Below, piece after piece: positions 36,174 to 46,748 of a stretch of 64,000 bases of DNA; position 1 is the first letter of the stretch, and each line of letters starts with the position of its first letter. The stretch is from NCBI GenBank assembly GCA_026724425.1, contig JAIUCV010000226.1, forward strand, positions 868,001-932,000, read 5' to 3'. The notes below the pieces were generated by a model, which did not search any database, was not told where the DNA came from, and worked only from the letters and a program-made list of their open reading frames with translations. Source of the stretch: Erythrophleum ivorense (taxonomy: Eukaryota > Streptophyta > Magnoliopsida > Fabales > Fabaceae). The position numbers were made by a program, and so were the translations under genes.

Positions 36174-37057
36174 ATGGATAGCTCATCCGAGAGTTCTACC
36201 ACTGTCGATTCGTCACAGAGTTTGGCGAATCCCTTTTACATTCATCCCAATGAGAATCCCTCATTAGTTCTGGTTTCGCAAGTTCTCATAGGGCCCAATT
36301 ATCATTCGTGGGCACGAGCCATGAAAATGGCTCTTTTATCCAAGAATAAATATGGGTTTGTTGATAAGACCATTATTTTTCTCAATCCATTAGATAAAAC
36401 CTTTGCCGCATGGGAAAGGTGTAATACGCTTGTTGTTTCCTAGCTGAATCGATCTCTGTCAGCCACGATTGCTCAAAGTGTTCTTTGGATAGACAAGGGT
36501 TATGAAATTTGGGATGATCTGTGATAAAGGTTTTCACAGGGAGACATTTTTCGGATTGCTGAATTGCAAGAGGAAATATATAGCTGCCATCAGGGAGATT
36601 TGAGTGTTAGTGATTACTACACTAAACTCAAGATTCTGTTGGATGAATTTGCAAATCTCAGACCCTTTCCTTCGTGCACCTGTAAATCTAGTTGCTCCTG
36701 TGGGGTGATAAGCAAAGCAAGATTGTACCAGCAGCAAGATAGTGTCATTTGATTCTTAAGGGGATTAAGTGAAAAGTATGGCATGGTGAAATCTCAGATA
36801 ATGTTGCTAGATCCTTTACCGACTATGAACAAAATTTTCTCTCATCTTCAACAATAAGAAAGAGAGATGGGCTGCGTTGGTAAGGCCAAGATTATGTTTA
36901 GCAAGAATCAAAATCCAGTTAGGAGATACAGTCCAACACAGGGGAGAGGTAATTCTTCAAAACAATGCACTCATTGTGGGAAACTTGGGCACACGGTTGA
37001 TACTTGTTACAGGAAGCATGGCTTCCCCCTGGATATAAGCCCCGTAATCAATAAGTA
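36174..37057 (+). pseudogene. Copia gag region (broken)
   Basis: The ATG at 36174 opens a copia-like N-terminal gag domain (NPFYIHPNENPSLVLVSQVL, then NYHSWARAM). A TAG at 36441-36443 replaces a conserved Trp position; further stops lie near 36522 and 36750. A CCHC zinc knuckle (C-x2-C-x4-H-x4-C) is intact at 36966-37007 in CTHCGKLGHTVDTC and would bind RNA in a working element. The frame ends with TAA at 37056. Confidence 0.85.
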
Positions 37058-38450
37058 ACAGTTAACAGTATAGTCACTCAAGCATCAGATTTTGCCATTG
37101 AAGGCTTTAAAGTTTCTCAAGATTTTGCAAATCAATTAGCTGTACAATTTGGTCTCACCCCTGAACAATATCAAAGACTTTTGTCCCTTGTGCAAATCGA
37201 ATCTCAGCCTAAAACATACTCTATTAACCACATCTCCACACACAATTCTACTGTCATACAATCTAGCACTGAGGGTAATGTCTCTTTAGCTTTCTTTGTT
37301 AAAAGCTTGATATAGGTCATTAACTCAGGAGCCACTGGCCATATATGTTCCAATATCAATTGTTTCTATTTTGTTCAGAAAATAAAACCCATAAATGTTA
37401 CTCTCCCTGATGGTACTCGAGTTGTGGCTTCATATTCTGGTGTTATTCGTTTTAATGAATCTTTTTGCATCATTAATGTCCTTTACATACCAGAGTTCAA
37501 GGTCAACTTAATTTCAGTTTCCAAACTTACAAATTCTTTGGATTGTCTTGTAACATTCCTTCGGAATATGTGTCTCATACAGGATCTGAATTATAGCAAG
37601 ATGATTGGTTCAGCTGAACAAGAAGAAGGGCTATATATCATGAGACAATGTGTAGGCCAAAAGACACCTGAATCACTCATCAATTCAGTTTCCAAACAAA
37701 GTGTTCTTGACACCATACCAAGTAACTCAAACCCTTCTAATTCTTCAACAACTTCAAAAATAATCTCAACTTCACAAGCTCATTTTGATTTGTGGCATTT
37801 CCGCTTAGGACATCCCTTTAATAATGTCATACACATTGTACAAAAACAGTTCCAATTTGTCACTTGTAATGATTCTTTTCATCAATGTGATACTTGTCAT
37901 TTTGACAGACAAAGACAGCTTTCTTTTCCTGTTAGCACTTCACAAGCTAATAGAATTTTTGCTTTGATCCATGTAGACATTTGGGGTCCTTATAATATTG
38001 CATCTGTTCAAGGTTATAAATATTTTCTCATTATAGTAGATGATTTTTCTCGTTACAACTGGACAATTATGCTTAAACAAAAATCAGAAATTAGAGAATA
38101 ACTACAAACTTTTAGTATTTTACAAGAAAATCAATTTTCCACAAAAATACAAATTATCAGATCAGACAATGGACCAGAATTTAACATGACTAATTTTTAT
38201 AAAACCAAAGGAATATTTCATCAAGCAAGTTATGTAGAGACTCCACAACAGAACAATGTTGTGGAGCGCAAACATCAGCATATATTTAATGTTGCAAGGG
38301 CATTGTTATTATAAGCAAATCTACCAAAGCCATATTGGTCATATGCTGTTTTACATGCCACCTTTTTAATCAATCGATTACCCACACCACTCTTGAATAA
38401 TAAAACCCTTATTTTCTACTTTTTAACAAACAACCAGATTTATCTATCTT
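37058..38450 (+). pseudogene. Copia protease and integrase region (broken)
   Basis: The protease active-site phrase near 37318-37350 reads INSGATGHIC: the catalytic Asp of DSG is Asn, and the Trp before it is a TAG. The GAG-pre-integrase phrase FDLWHFRLGHP is near 37786, the integrase zinc finger Cys pair at CDTCH near 37887, and the core follows with HVDIWGP, RSDNGPEF and VVERKH, so the integrase acidic triad residues are still visible. Stops at 38099-38101 and 38312 interrupt it. Confidence 0.85.
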
Positions 38451-38699
38451 AAAAGTCTTTGGCTGTCTTTGCTTTGCTTCCACTTCCTCACATAATAGAT
38501 CAAAATTTCATCCTAGAGCTAGGAAATGTATTTTTCTTGGATTTAAACATGGAACAAAAGGATATGTCTTACTTGATGTACATAATCGTGACATTTTTGT
38601 ATCTAGGGATGTTCTATTCCATGAATCAGTTTTTCCATATCATAGTAACTCTAATTTTGTTGAGATTACTTCTGATTACACTAATAGCATTGGTCTAAC

Positions 38700-40660
38700 T
38701 CTACCACAAACTTCCTCTATTCTAGATGTTCTTGATGACCCAATTTCTATTTCACCATTACCACTTCCCAATAGTACCTCCATTGGTTCTGTTGATATAG
38801 CTCTTCATCCATTTTTTGAATTGAATTTACCAAATTCTTCCAATAACTCTTATTGATTCTTCTTATACTCATCTTGATGATATTTCACCTTCACTAATTC
38901 TTGTTAGACACTCTACCAGACCCCGTAGACCTCCAACATATTTGCATGACTATCATTGTGCCCTACATGCTTCAGTTGATCCAATCTCCTTGAGTTCAGG
39001 TACTATACATCCTTTATCTTCTGTCTTAACCTATAACAATTTATCTCCTATCCACAAACATTTTTCTTTGTCCATTTCTTTAACCATTGAACCCAATTTT
39101 TACAGCCAAGCTATTAAACATGCAAAGTGGAGAGAAGCCATCGCAGCTAAAATCAAAGCACTTGAACAAAATCATACTTGGGTACTTACTGAACTACCAC
39201 CTAGTAAACAGCCCATTGGCTGTAAATGGGTTTACAAAATCAAGTATAAGATTGATGGCAACATTGAGAGGTACAAGGCACGATTAGTTGCTAAGGGTTA
39301 TATACAAACCGAAGGGGTTGATTACTTAGACACTTTTTCACCAGTTGCTCAGATGACAATAGTGCGCTTATTGCTTGCATTAGCTGCTACCAAGAAATGG
39401 CATCTATAACAATTTGACATCAATAATGCATTCCTACATGGGGACTTAAGTGAGGAATTCTACATGGTGCTCCCTCAAGGGTTTTCATCACTTAATCCTA
39501 ACCTTGTCTGTAAATTTCAGAAGTCTCTCTATGGTCTTAAACAGGCTAGCAGACAATGGTTTACAAAATTGTCCCAAGCGCTTCTATCTTATGGATATTC
39601 ACAATCTCAATCAGATCACTCCTTGTTTGTTTAATCTCATGACACTTCTTTCACTATCATATTAGTGTATATTGATGATGTGATACTCATTGGAAATGAT
39701 CTGAATGAAATTCAGTGAATTAAGTCATCCCTTGATAAAGCCTTCAAGATTAAGGATCTCAGAGATTTGAAATTTTTTTTGGGATTAGAGATTGCTTGTT
39801 CCCACAAAGGTATCTCTCTTTGCCAACGTAAGTTCACTCTTGAGTTATTGTCTGATCATGGTTTTTTGGATTGTAAGCTATGTAAAACTCCCATGGATTA
39901 TCATTCACATTTGTCAAAATCTGCTGGAACCCCATTATTTGATGCTACTGATTATAGACAACTTATTGGTCAACTTTTGTATTTGACCACCACCAGGCCT
40001 GACATAAGCTTTTCTACCTAGCAACTTAGTCAGTTCATGGATTGCCCAACTTCTGTCCATTTACAAGCTGCTCACCGTGTGCTTCATTTTCTGAAATCTT
40101 CTCCTGGGAAAGGTCTCCTTTTTCCAGCAAATTCTACTCTGCAACTTAAGGGATTCAGTGACTCTGACTGGGCTTCTTGCATTGATACTCAACGATCAAT
40201 AATTGGTTTCTGTGTTTTCTTAGATAATGCATTGATCTCATGATGAGCTAAGAAGCAAACTACCATCTCTAAGTCTTCGTCTGAAGCAGAGTACCGTGCT
40301 TTAGCTACTCTAACTTGTGAAGTGTAGTGGCTGTTTTATCTTTTCAAAGACCTACATATTCCTCATCCTCTTCCTGTTGTGTTATACTGTGATAATCAGT
40401 CTACCCTCCACATCACTGCCAATCCTACATTTCATGAACGTACTAAGCATATTGAGTTGGACTGCCACATTGTCAAGGAAAAATTACAGCAACAAATCAT
40501 TCACCTTTTGCCTGTCAAGTCTTATAATCAGTTAGTGGACATCTGTACAAAGCCAGTAGCTCCTGCTCCCTTTTCTACCATTGTCTCCAAGTTTGGAATG
40601 TATGATATACATTCTCAAGCTTGCCAGGGGGTAACAGTGTTGTTAAGTGAAAATGGATAG
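38700..40660 (+). pseudogene. Copia reverse transcriptase and RNase H region (broken)
   Basis: RT begins near 39110 (WREAIAAKIKALEQNHTW) and runs through KARLVAKGY and DTFSPVA. It breaks at a TAA near 39407, resumes with FDINNAFLHGDL, and retains the catalytic YIDD at 39667-39678. RNase H follows with DSDWASC near 40162, SSSEAEYRA near 40276, DNQST near 40390 and HIELDCH near 40450. Stops fall at about 39632, 39716, 40019, 40241 and 40324. Several replace residues usually encoded by CAG or CAA. Confidence 0.9.
40622..40631 (+). other. Polypurine tract of the copia element
   Basis: TGCCAGGGGG directly precedes the 3' LTR. The AGGGGG run is the expected plus-strand primer site. Confidence 0.65.
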
Positions 40661-40815
40661 TTTTTCATCTCAAATTAATTTCCAATTAATTAGTTCAAGT
40701 TGTTAATAGAAAACAAGATTAAGTTACCTCTCATTTCTCTCTGATCTCTTTGTTTCTTCACTTTCCTCCATTTCACCATTTCCACCTTTCTCATTCCATC
40801 TCAATTCTGGTAATA
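40632..40815 (+). repeat. 3' LTR of the copia element (184 bp, internally deleted)
   Basis: It starts TAACAGTGTT and ends CTGGTAATA. Relative to the 5' LTR it lacks exactly 73 bp, from one GTTA to the next, including the TATA box. Deletion between short direct repeats explains this. About 13 substitutions separate the rest of the two LTRs. Confidence 0.85.
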
Positions 40816-40820
40816 CACTC
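40816..40820. repeat. 5-bp target-site duplication CACTC, right of copia
   Basis: Exact repeat of 35833-35837. Confidence 0.85.
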
Positions 40821-41141
40821 TTCCCCTCCTACGCGTCTTCCTCTGCTCTTCGAGCTCAGGTTTAAGGGTGTATCCTTCTCACTCAGCTCATGTGCTGATC
40901 CATCTAATAAGATCAACCCATCTCAACCTTACATTTTTTATTTTAACCATATCATCAATAACTATACAACCCAATTAATTAAAGTCCTTTTTTATAACCA
41001 AAGAAAAAGAAAAAGAAACATGATATAGTTCACATCAAGGTTAGACACTCTAGATTTACTACTTTTTTTAATAAATATTTATTGAATGTCATTACTAGCT
41101 ACTCGCTCATTCTTAAATAATTGACTTTAATTAATTAATTA

Positions 41142-41155
41142 TGTGTGTGTGTGTG

Positions 41156-41223
<68 letters not shown>
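41142..41223. repeat. (TG)n-TA-(CA)n palindromic microsatellite
   Basis: About eight TG units are followed by TA and over thirty CA units. The TG and CA arms are self-complementary around the centre at about 41157, so this can form a hairpin. Confidence 0.9.
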
Positions 41224-41226
<3 letters not shown>

Positions 41227-41686
41227 CTGATTAAACATTTCCAATAAGAATTTATTCATTTGATGTGCATGGAAGTCAAATGGTCCCAAGAGGTTAAGTC
41301 AATTTTATAAGAAAACCTTAACTTGATTTTGCTTGATCTTCAATTTTAAGGACTATGAGTTCAATATATATATATATATATATAACTCCAATCTATAGAT
41401 GTATATCTATTTCTAAGGCAACAAATACAAGGTGCTAAACATATTTTTTCATTAAATAAATGTCTAAATAACAAGTTAATACATATTAACTAATTGTCGA
41501 TGAATGTTAGAACTGCAAAATCTCAAAAGATAATTAGCATTACAAAAAGGGCAAAAAAATCTTCACTATTTTCATGCATACATATTTTTTATATATTATT
41601 TTTTAATTTTACTCTCAACTCCATCAATCTTCTGAAAGAAACCAAGTAACATAACTTTGACTCGTAAGCATGTAAAAAACATTATA

Positions 41687-41691
41687 AGAAT
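41687..41691. repeat. 5-bp target-site duplication AGAAT, left of the 4-kb LTR
   Basis: AGAAT is repeated exactly at 45715-45719 on the far side of the LTR. Confidence 0.75.
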
Positions 41692-42753
41692 TGTGAACAC
41701 CGTATTTTGCTCGGGCAAGTTGTAAAAAAAATGATAACAAAATAAAATTAGCAAAAAAAAAAGTATAATGGAACACTTTCAAAAAGCAAAAGCAAAGAAG
41801 TTATTTAACCAAATAATAATAATAATGATAATAATAATAATAATAGTATATAAAAAATAATTGAAATACAAAGAAAAAAATCAATCAAAATTTTCAAAAC
41901 AAAAAAAGGGATAAGAGAGAAAAAATATATAATTGAAATCTAAAGGAAAAAAAATCAATCAAAATTTTCAAAAAAAGAAGGGATAAGAGAGAAAAGAAAG
42001 AAAAAAAAATCAAAAGGAAAAAAGGAAAGAAGAAAATAAAGCTATTAAAAAAAGAAAAAAAGAAATATCCTTTTTCTTCAAAATTCAAAAATCATTAAGC
42101 CCAAACAAACAAACAAAAAAGAAGCCTAAGGAAGGAGCCCAACATCTTTAAGACTAAATCAAGCAAAAAAAAAAAACGTTTTAATAACATCTATCTCTGC
42201 CTCAATTCTCCTAAATCCCATTGGCCTTATACAAGGAAAAAAGAGAATAAAAAAAATAACAAAGCCCAATATCTAAATATCAAAGGCCCAAGTATTGAAA
42301 AGAAAATAAGCTAAAAGAAAAAAATAAGGTAAAAACTGGAGGTCCATTCCTTCAACCCAACAATCTTTCAGACTCTCCCGCTCGTGTCTAAAGCCTAATA
42401 ACGTGTCGGCCCTCTTCATTCCATTTAGAAACCCACCTGACTCATAATACCATGTGGTCCCTCTGGTCCCCCCCTCGGGCCTTCTCTCTCCCGTATCCTC
42501 CAACAGCAGACGATATGGCAAAATGGAGAGAGTGGAGGCACAAAACGAGCGCACGACACTAGCAGGAGGGTAAGCAGGCATAGATGCACTCAGAAGCCAG
42601 ACGTTGCATACAAAGGATACGCAAAAGGGATCCATAGGGGGATGACTCTGAAAACCCAATCGTACAAAAGGAGGACAAAAATGTTAGTGGAGCAAGAAAT
42701 CATGAAGGATTTCTGGTGTGAGGAGCAGAAGGGGACCACGCAGGGGGGAACGC

Positions 42754-42763
42754 TTATAAAAAG
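42754..42763 (+). promoter_or_regulatory. TATA box of the solo LTR
   Basis: TTATAAAAAG is followed by a G/A-rich leader with GGGGGGTTTTTTGGG. It is the probable retrotransposon promoter on the + strand. Confidence 0.5.
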
Positions 42764-44339
42764 CAAGGGAATTTGAAAGGACAGGGGGGTTTTTTGGGCT
42801 TGAGAGGAATCTAAGAACTAGAGGGAGGGAACGGAGATTGGTTTTTTTTCGAGGGGAGAGTTTCTCTTATTTTTGAGGATTAATTTCAGATTCGAGAGGG
42901 GAAGCGAGAGATTAAGAGATTTTCGATTTGAAGGGAAAAATTGAGAGTTCCGCAAGGGGGAGATTTGAGGGATTCCTTTGGAGCTTGAGGAACTTAAGAA
43001 CGGAGAGCTCCAATAAAAGAGCGTCGAGGGAGAAATTGAGAGGGGAAGAAGAAAACAAAACAAGAGGAGTATTTTTCTGAGTGTTTGATTTTGCAAAAAT
43101 GGATTTCGGAGAAGGCTCTGATCGCTGACTTTTGGGAGAGGAAGAGCAATTCCTAACAGCTTCAAATTAGCTAATAGCTTCTGTGACCAATCTAAAGGAG
43201 TAAACCTCGAAGGGTATGACTTTTTTCTTTTCTCTATTAAGGTTGATAAATCATGAATCAGTTTCAGTAGCTTAACTTTGGGGATTTGAATTGCTGTTTT
43301 AATTAATTTGAGGCTGTTCTTGAGATGCATAGTATGGTTGCTGGTTTTTACCCTGATGGGATCTTACATTTAATGCTATAGTTATGTGTGTTCTGCTTTG
43401 GTCGAGGTTGGAGTAAAATCTTGTTTTCTATATACTACCTAAAAATGCCTAGTACATGATTGATAAAATGCCTGAGTGAGATCCAGTGGAATGGCTTAAG
43501 TGTTTGATCATAAAATCTTGATATGGAATGCAGAGGTTGCCTCGATTCTGTTGTATTTTGGATTAGAGGTTGCCTCGTTAATACTCTGTGGCTTAGAATC
43601 TTAAGATGCATAAATTTGGATTGCCTTCCTATATCATCCTGATTGTTTATACCAGGGATCCTGTTGCTTTAATTTAAATTTGAATTACTGATGCAATGAA
43701 ACTTTAAAAATTTCTGCTCTTGAGATGTTTCCTTCCCTATTGTTTTTATTGAGTTTTTGAGGATTGTGCTGCTTATTTTGGTGACACGGGCATATTGGTG
43801 GAGCAAAAATGGAGAACTCCGATTACAATGCACCAGGAATGGCCCTATTGATCTCTTTAGAAAAAGGAAAGATGTGTTATGGGATTGAGTTGTAACTCGT
43901 GTAATTTCTTTTTTTCCATTTTGATTTTGTAAATATGCCTAATAGTAATGCAGAATATTAAGATTAAACACTTGGCACATACTTGCAAATTACTATTTTG
44001 GTTTGTAAATATTTTTCTTATCTTTCTTTATTTATTTCATCAATTTTCATGTTAGAATAGCTGTGTGGGATTTCATATCTCCTTAGGTACATAAGAACCA
44101 AAAGGCCATGTGTGACAATAAAGCCTCCTTGGTGCTTTTTGGGTTTTGAACTTACATTTTAATATTTTGGACTTCAATGGCCCCATTCAAAAGAGTCTTA
44201 AAAAAAATCTTCAAAAAAAAAAAAGAGCAAAAAGTAGAAGATTGAATTTTTAGTAAAAATTATTTTGAGCCTTAAAGATTTATCATTTCTTAAAAGGTCT
44301 TTCGCAAAAATTGAAAAATTGTGTTCTAAAGTCCAAAAG

Positions 44340-45130
44340 TAAATTTTTTTAAGAGTTGGTCCTTTTTAAAAAAATGAAATAAAAAAAATCAAAAAAATTA
44401 AGAAAAATTTGACCCAAAAAAGGGGTTAAATCAACCAAAATTGTACAAAGTAAAAACAAAGATAAACAAAAATAAAAAAAAAATAAGAAAAAACAAAAAC
44501 ACAAAAAAAAGAAAACAAAAAATAAAGAAACACAAACAAAACAAAGATAAACCAAAAATTAAAAAAAAAAGACAAAACGCAAAATAAAACTAACAAAAAA
44601 AAGAAGAATAAGAACAAAAATAAAAACAAAAAAAATAGAACACAAAATAAAAATGAAACAAATAGAAAAACAAAAAAAAACAATAACAAAAACCCAAAAA
44701 AAAGAAATAAAAATAGAAACAAATAGAAAAACAAAAAAAAACAACAATAACAAAAACCCAAAAAAAAGAAATAAAAATAGAAACAAATAGAAAATAAAAA
44801 AATAACAAAAACCAAAAATAAGAAATAAAAATAGAAACAAATAGAAAAACAAAAAAAACAACAATAACAAAAACCCAAAAAAAATAAATAAAAATAGAAA
44901 CAAATAGAAAAACAACAATAACAACAAAAACAAAAAAAAAAGAAAAGCAAAAAAAAAACAACAAAACAAAAAAAAAATAAAAAAAAAATAAACAAAAACA
45001 CAAACAAAGAATAAGAACAAAAATAAAAATAAGAACAAAAAGAAAAAGAACAAAACAAAAAAAATTAACCCAAAAAAAAGGGAAGAGAAACAAAGATAAA
45101 CAAAAATAAATAAATAAAAACAAGAACACA
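44340..45130. repeat. A-rich low-complexity region with ~60-bp tandem repeats
   Basis: The phrase GAAACAAATAGAAA recurs at 44655, 44716, 44780, 44834 and 44897, a spacing of 54-64 bp. AACAAAAACCC and AAGAAATAAAAAT blocks lie between. The minus strand reads as long Phe/Leu-rich frames purely because of composition. Confidence 0.85.
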
Positions 45131-45714
45131 TTTTTTCAACTTCAAATTATGTGAACTTTGATCCCTCTCGAAGAATATGTAGGCCTTAGACTCTCATATT
45201 AGGTCAAGTCTACCCTTGTAAATAAATTTTTTTTTTATTTTTTAATTTCTTTTCATCTTATTTTACTTTTAATTTTATTCTTTTTTTACTTATTTTACTC
45301 TTTGAATTTCTTTTTGTTTTATTCTTAATTTTTTTTCTTTTTTTACTTTTAATTTTATTTCATTAAGTTTTTCCTTCTGCTTTGCATATAATTTATTAGG
45401 GAGAATTAAAATAAAATAGGAGTCATATTAATTTTGCACAACCGACTTATGATAATCGTTCTTAGTAACGAGTGTAGTGGGGTGCCTAACACTTTTCCTA
45501 CTCACAATCGACTCCCGAATCCATTATTTGGTTTATAGACCATTTTTGTTTTTTAAATAAAAGATTTTTTCAAAGTTTTTTCTTTTCAAAAATTAAAATT
45601 TTGATGGCGACTCTTAAACTTTATTTTTATTTCAATTTTAATTTCAGTTTTCATTTTTTTAAAAAAATAATTTTTTTTTAAATGCGCCACACAATCTTAT
45701 TTTTGGGTGTGACA

Positions 45715-45719
45715 AGAAT
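45715..45719. repeat. 5-bp target-site duplication AGAAT, right of the 4-kb LTR
   Basis: Exact partner of 41687-41691. Confidence 0.75.
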
Positions 45720-46016
45720 AACATTATAGGCAGATTAATATATAAGGACTAGGTTCTATAAATTATAAAGCATGAATAATTTTTTTTGAGAAAAAAAAAA
45801 GTCGCGTCACACATTATTGACACTTATAACAGTACAATATTTTAAATTACATATGAATATTTCAAATTTGATTGTCCTACGTAACAACTTGATTTGTTTG
45901 ATATATCATTTAGCACAGAAATTTGAATTAAGACCTCCTTTAAAGTTCAAATTACTCAAAAACTTCACCAATATTATATAGACCTAGGAATAAAGAATTA
46001 ATCTATTATTAATTAC

Positions 46017-46748
46017 CTGAACAAAGCAATCATGGAAATGAAGGTGAAGCAAGCCAACAGCCTGGCCTATGTCTTTCTTGAAGACCTTCTCGAGCTCAGT
46101 TCTAATGATGGATTAGAGCTGAGGACAGCTTGAGTCATAGAAAGTTTGATATTGCACGTCCAACTTAAAAAATAACACAGGATAAAGTAATGGAAGAAAG
46201 AAAGTTCAGATGGATTAATAACAAGAAAAAGATACAGTGGTCTCCGAATGAAGGGAAACAACCTTCCTTTTTAAGTAAGGAAGAAAACTCCTATATCAAA
46301 ACATTAGAATATTCATACCCCCTCACCACACTACATTCCTCTATTAAAAGATTCGGAGCTTGCCATTCTCACGCCCCATGCATGCTTGACAGTCTGGCAC
46401 ACTAACGGCTTTTCCTATCGAAAGATTTGCTTCTCAGCCCATTCGATATTCTTGGGTCCACCTAGGTGCTGCATCATTGTTCTTGTTCTATCATCCTTCT
46501 CAGCAATTCCACGTGTTGTATCATCCTTTTTAGCAATTCCATGAGCTTTTCCAACCACATCATTAACATTTTGCATATTCCCAACCATGTCACCTGTTGC
46601 TAAAGGTTGACTCACGTGAATATCCATATCAAAGTCCATGACAGTCCATTCACTATAGGAGGCCTGATTTTTCCTTCAATAGTGGCATAAGCAAAAACAA
46701 GGGAAGAGAAGAGAAGGAGAAAAACACTTCTAGTAGCAACAAAACCAT
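46017..46748 (-). pseudogene. Class III peroxidase relic, exon 1, interrupted by a solo LTR
   Basis: Two minus-strand pieces join across an insertion. 46748-46632 gives a signal peptide (SVFLLLLFSSLVFAYA) and then PPIVNGLSWT. 46146-46017 continues with YDSSCPQL, a stop, SIIRTELEKVFKKDIGQ and LHFHDCFVQ, followed by the donor GTAATT. In relatives intron 1 falls exactly after this CFVQ. HFHDC carries the distal His and a calcium-site Asp. The pattern is PRX12-like. Lesions: the ATG (46746-46748) is out of frame with the signal peptide by one base; a TAA stands at 46113-46115; and the 485-bp insert lies at 46147-46631. Exons 2 and 3 are not found. The last-exon piece at 29436-29690 is on the same strand in the right order. 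Confidence 0.8.
46147..46631. mobile_element. 485-bp solo LTR (or TRIM-like) insertion inside peroxidase exon 1
   Basis: On the + strand it begins TGATATTGCACGT and ends CACGTGAATATCCATATCA, so the tips are TGATAT...ATATCA. It is flanked by AAGTT (46142-46146) and AAGTC (46632-46636), a 5-bp duplication with one change. Removing it rejoins the peroxidase frame between SWT and FYD. TG...CA ends and a 5-bp duplication indicate an LTR. The frame on its minus strand (46415-46639) is not recognisable as a protein. Confidence 0.75.

Larger units (their letters stand above)
35838..40815 (+). mobile_element. Ty1-copia retrotransposon, complete structure but non-autonomous by mutation
   Basis: This 4978-bp element has two LTRs, a tRNA-Met primer site, gag, protease, integrase, reverse transcriptase and RNase H in copia order, and a CACTC target duplication. 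The LTR ends are TAACA...AATA, so both termini are TA rather than the usual TG...CA. The shared parts of the LTRs (184 bp) differ at about 13 positions by eye, and the pol region has many stops, so the insertion is not recent. Several lesions are single C-to-T or G-to-A changes from conserved residues, as expected of methylated DNA. It is inserted into older LTR-like sequence. Confidence 0.9.
40821..41691. other. Non-coding stretch between copia and the solo LTR
   Basis: The first 100-200 bases (pyrimidine-rich, with an ACGCGTCTTCC phrase) are probably the continuation of the minus-strand LTR-like fragment split by copia. The rest holds a large GT/AC microsatellite and a TA run near 41366-41384. 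No gene is seen. Part could be intron sequence of the split peroxidase, but no exon is recognisable. Confidence 0.55.
41692..45714 (+). mobile_element. Very large solo LTR (4023 bp), Gypsy/LARD type
   Basis: It begins TGTGAACACC and ends GGGTGTGACA; the tips are inverted relatives of one another and start and end with TG and CA. A perfect 5-bp duplication (AGAAT) flanks it. No internal copy of either end is seen, so this is one LTR left after recombination rather than a whole element. A TATA box TTATAAAAAG at 42754-42763 is followed by a purine-rich leader. The region 44340-45130 is A-rich low complexity. GATGGCGACTC near 45604 is a phrase often seen near the 3' end of plant Gypsy LTRs. It encodes no credible protein. 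It lies in what may be intron 1 of the split peroxidase. Confidence 0.75.

Noticed and set aside
36534..36737. Minus-strand frame opposite the copia gag
   Set aside because: Shadow of the gag region on the other strand.
40750..41028. 92-codon + strand frame starting in the copia 3' LTR
   Set aside because: Starts in LTR sequence and continues into pyrimidine-rich repeat DNA; no domain.
42818..43330. 170-codon minus-strand frame
   Set aside because: Ser/Leu/Lys-rich, antisense to the purine-rich leader of the solo LTR, with no domain.
44426..45131. Three overlapping minus-strand open frames of 179-210 residues
   Set aside because: They are Phe/Leu-rich products of A-rich tandem low-complexity DNA inside a solo LTR; no domain, no codon structure, and all three frames are open simply because stops need G or C-poor patterns that are absent.
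46415..46639. 74-codon minus-strand frame with a repeated IAKKDD/IAEKDD phrase
   Set aside because: It lies almost wholly within the 485-bp solo LTR; the repetition is local and no protein family is recognised.
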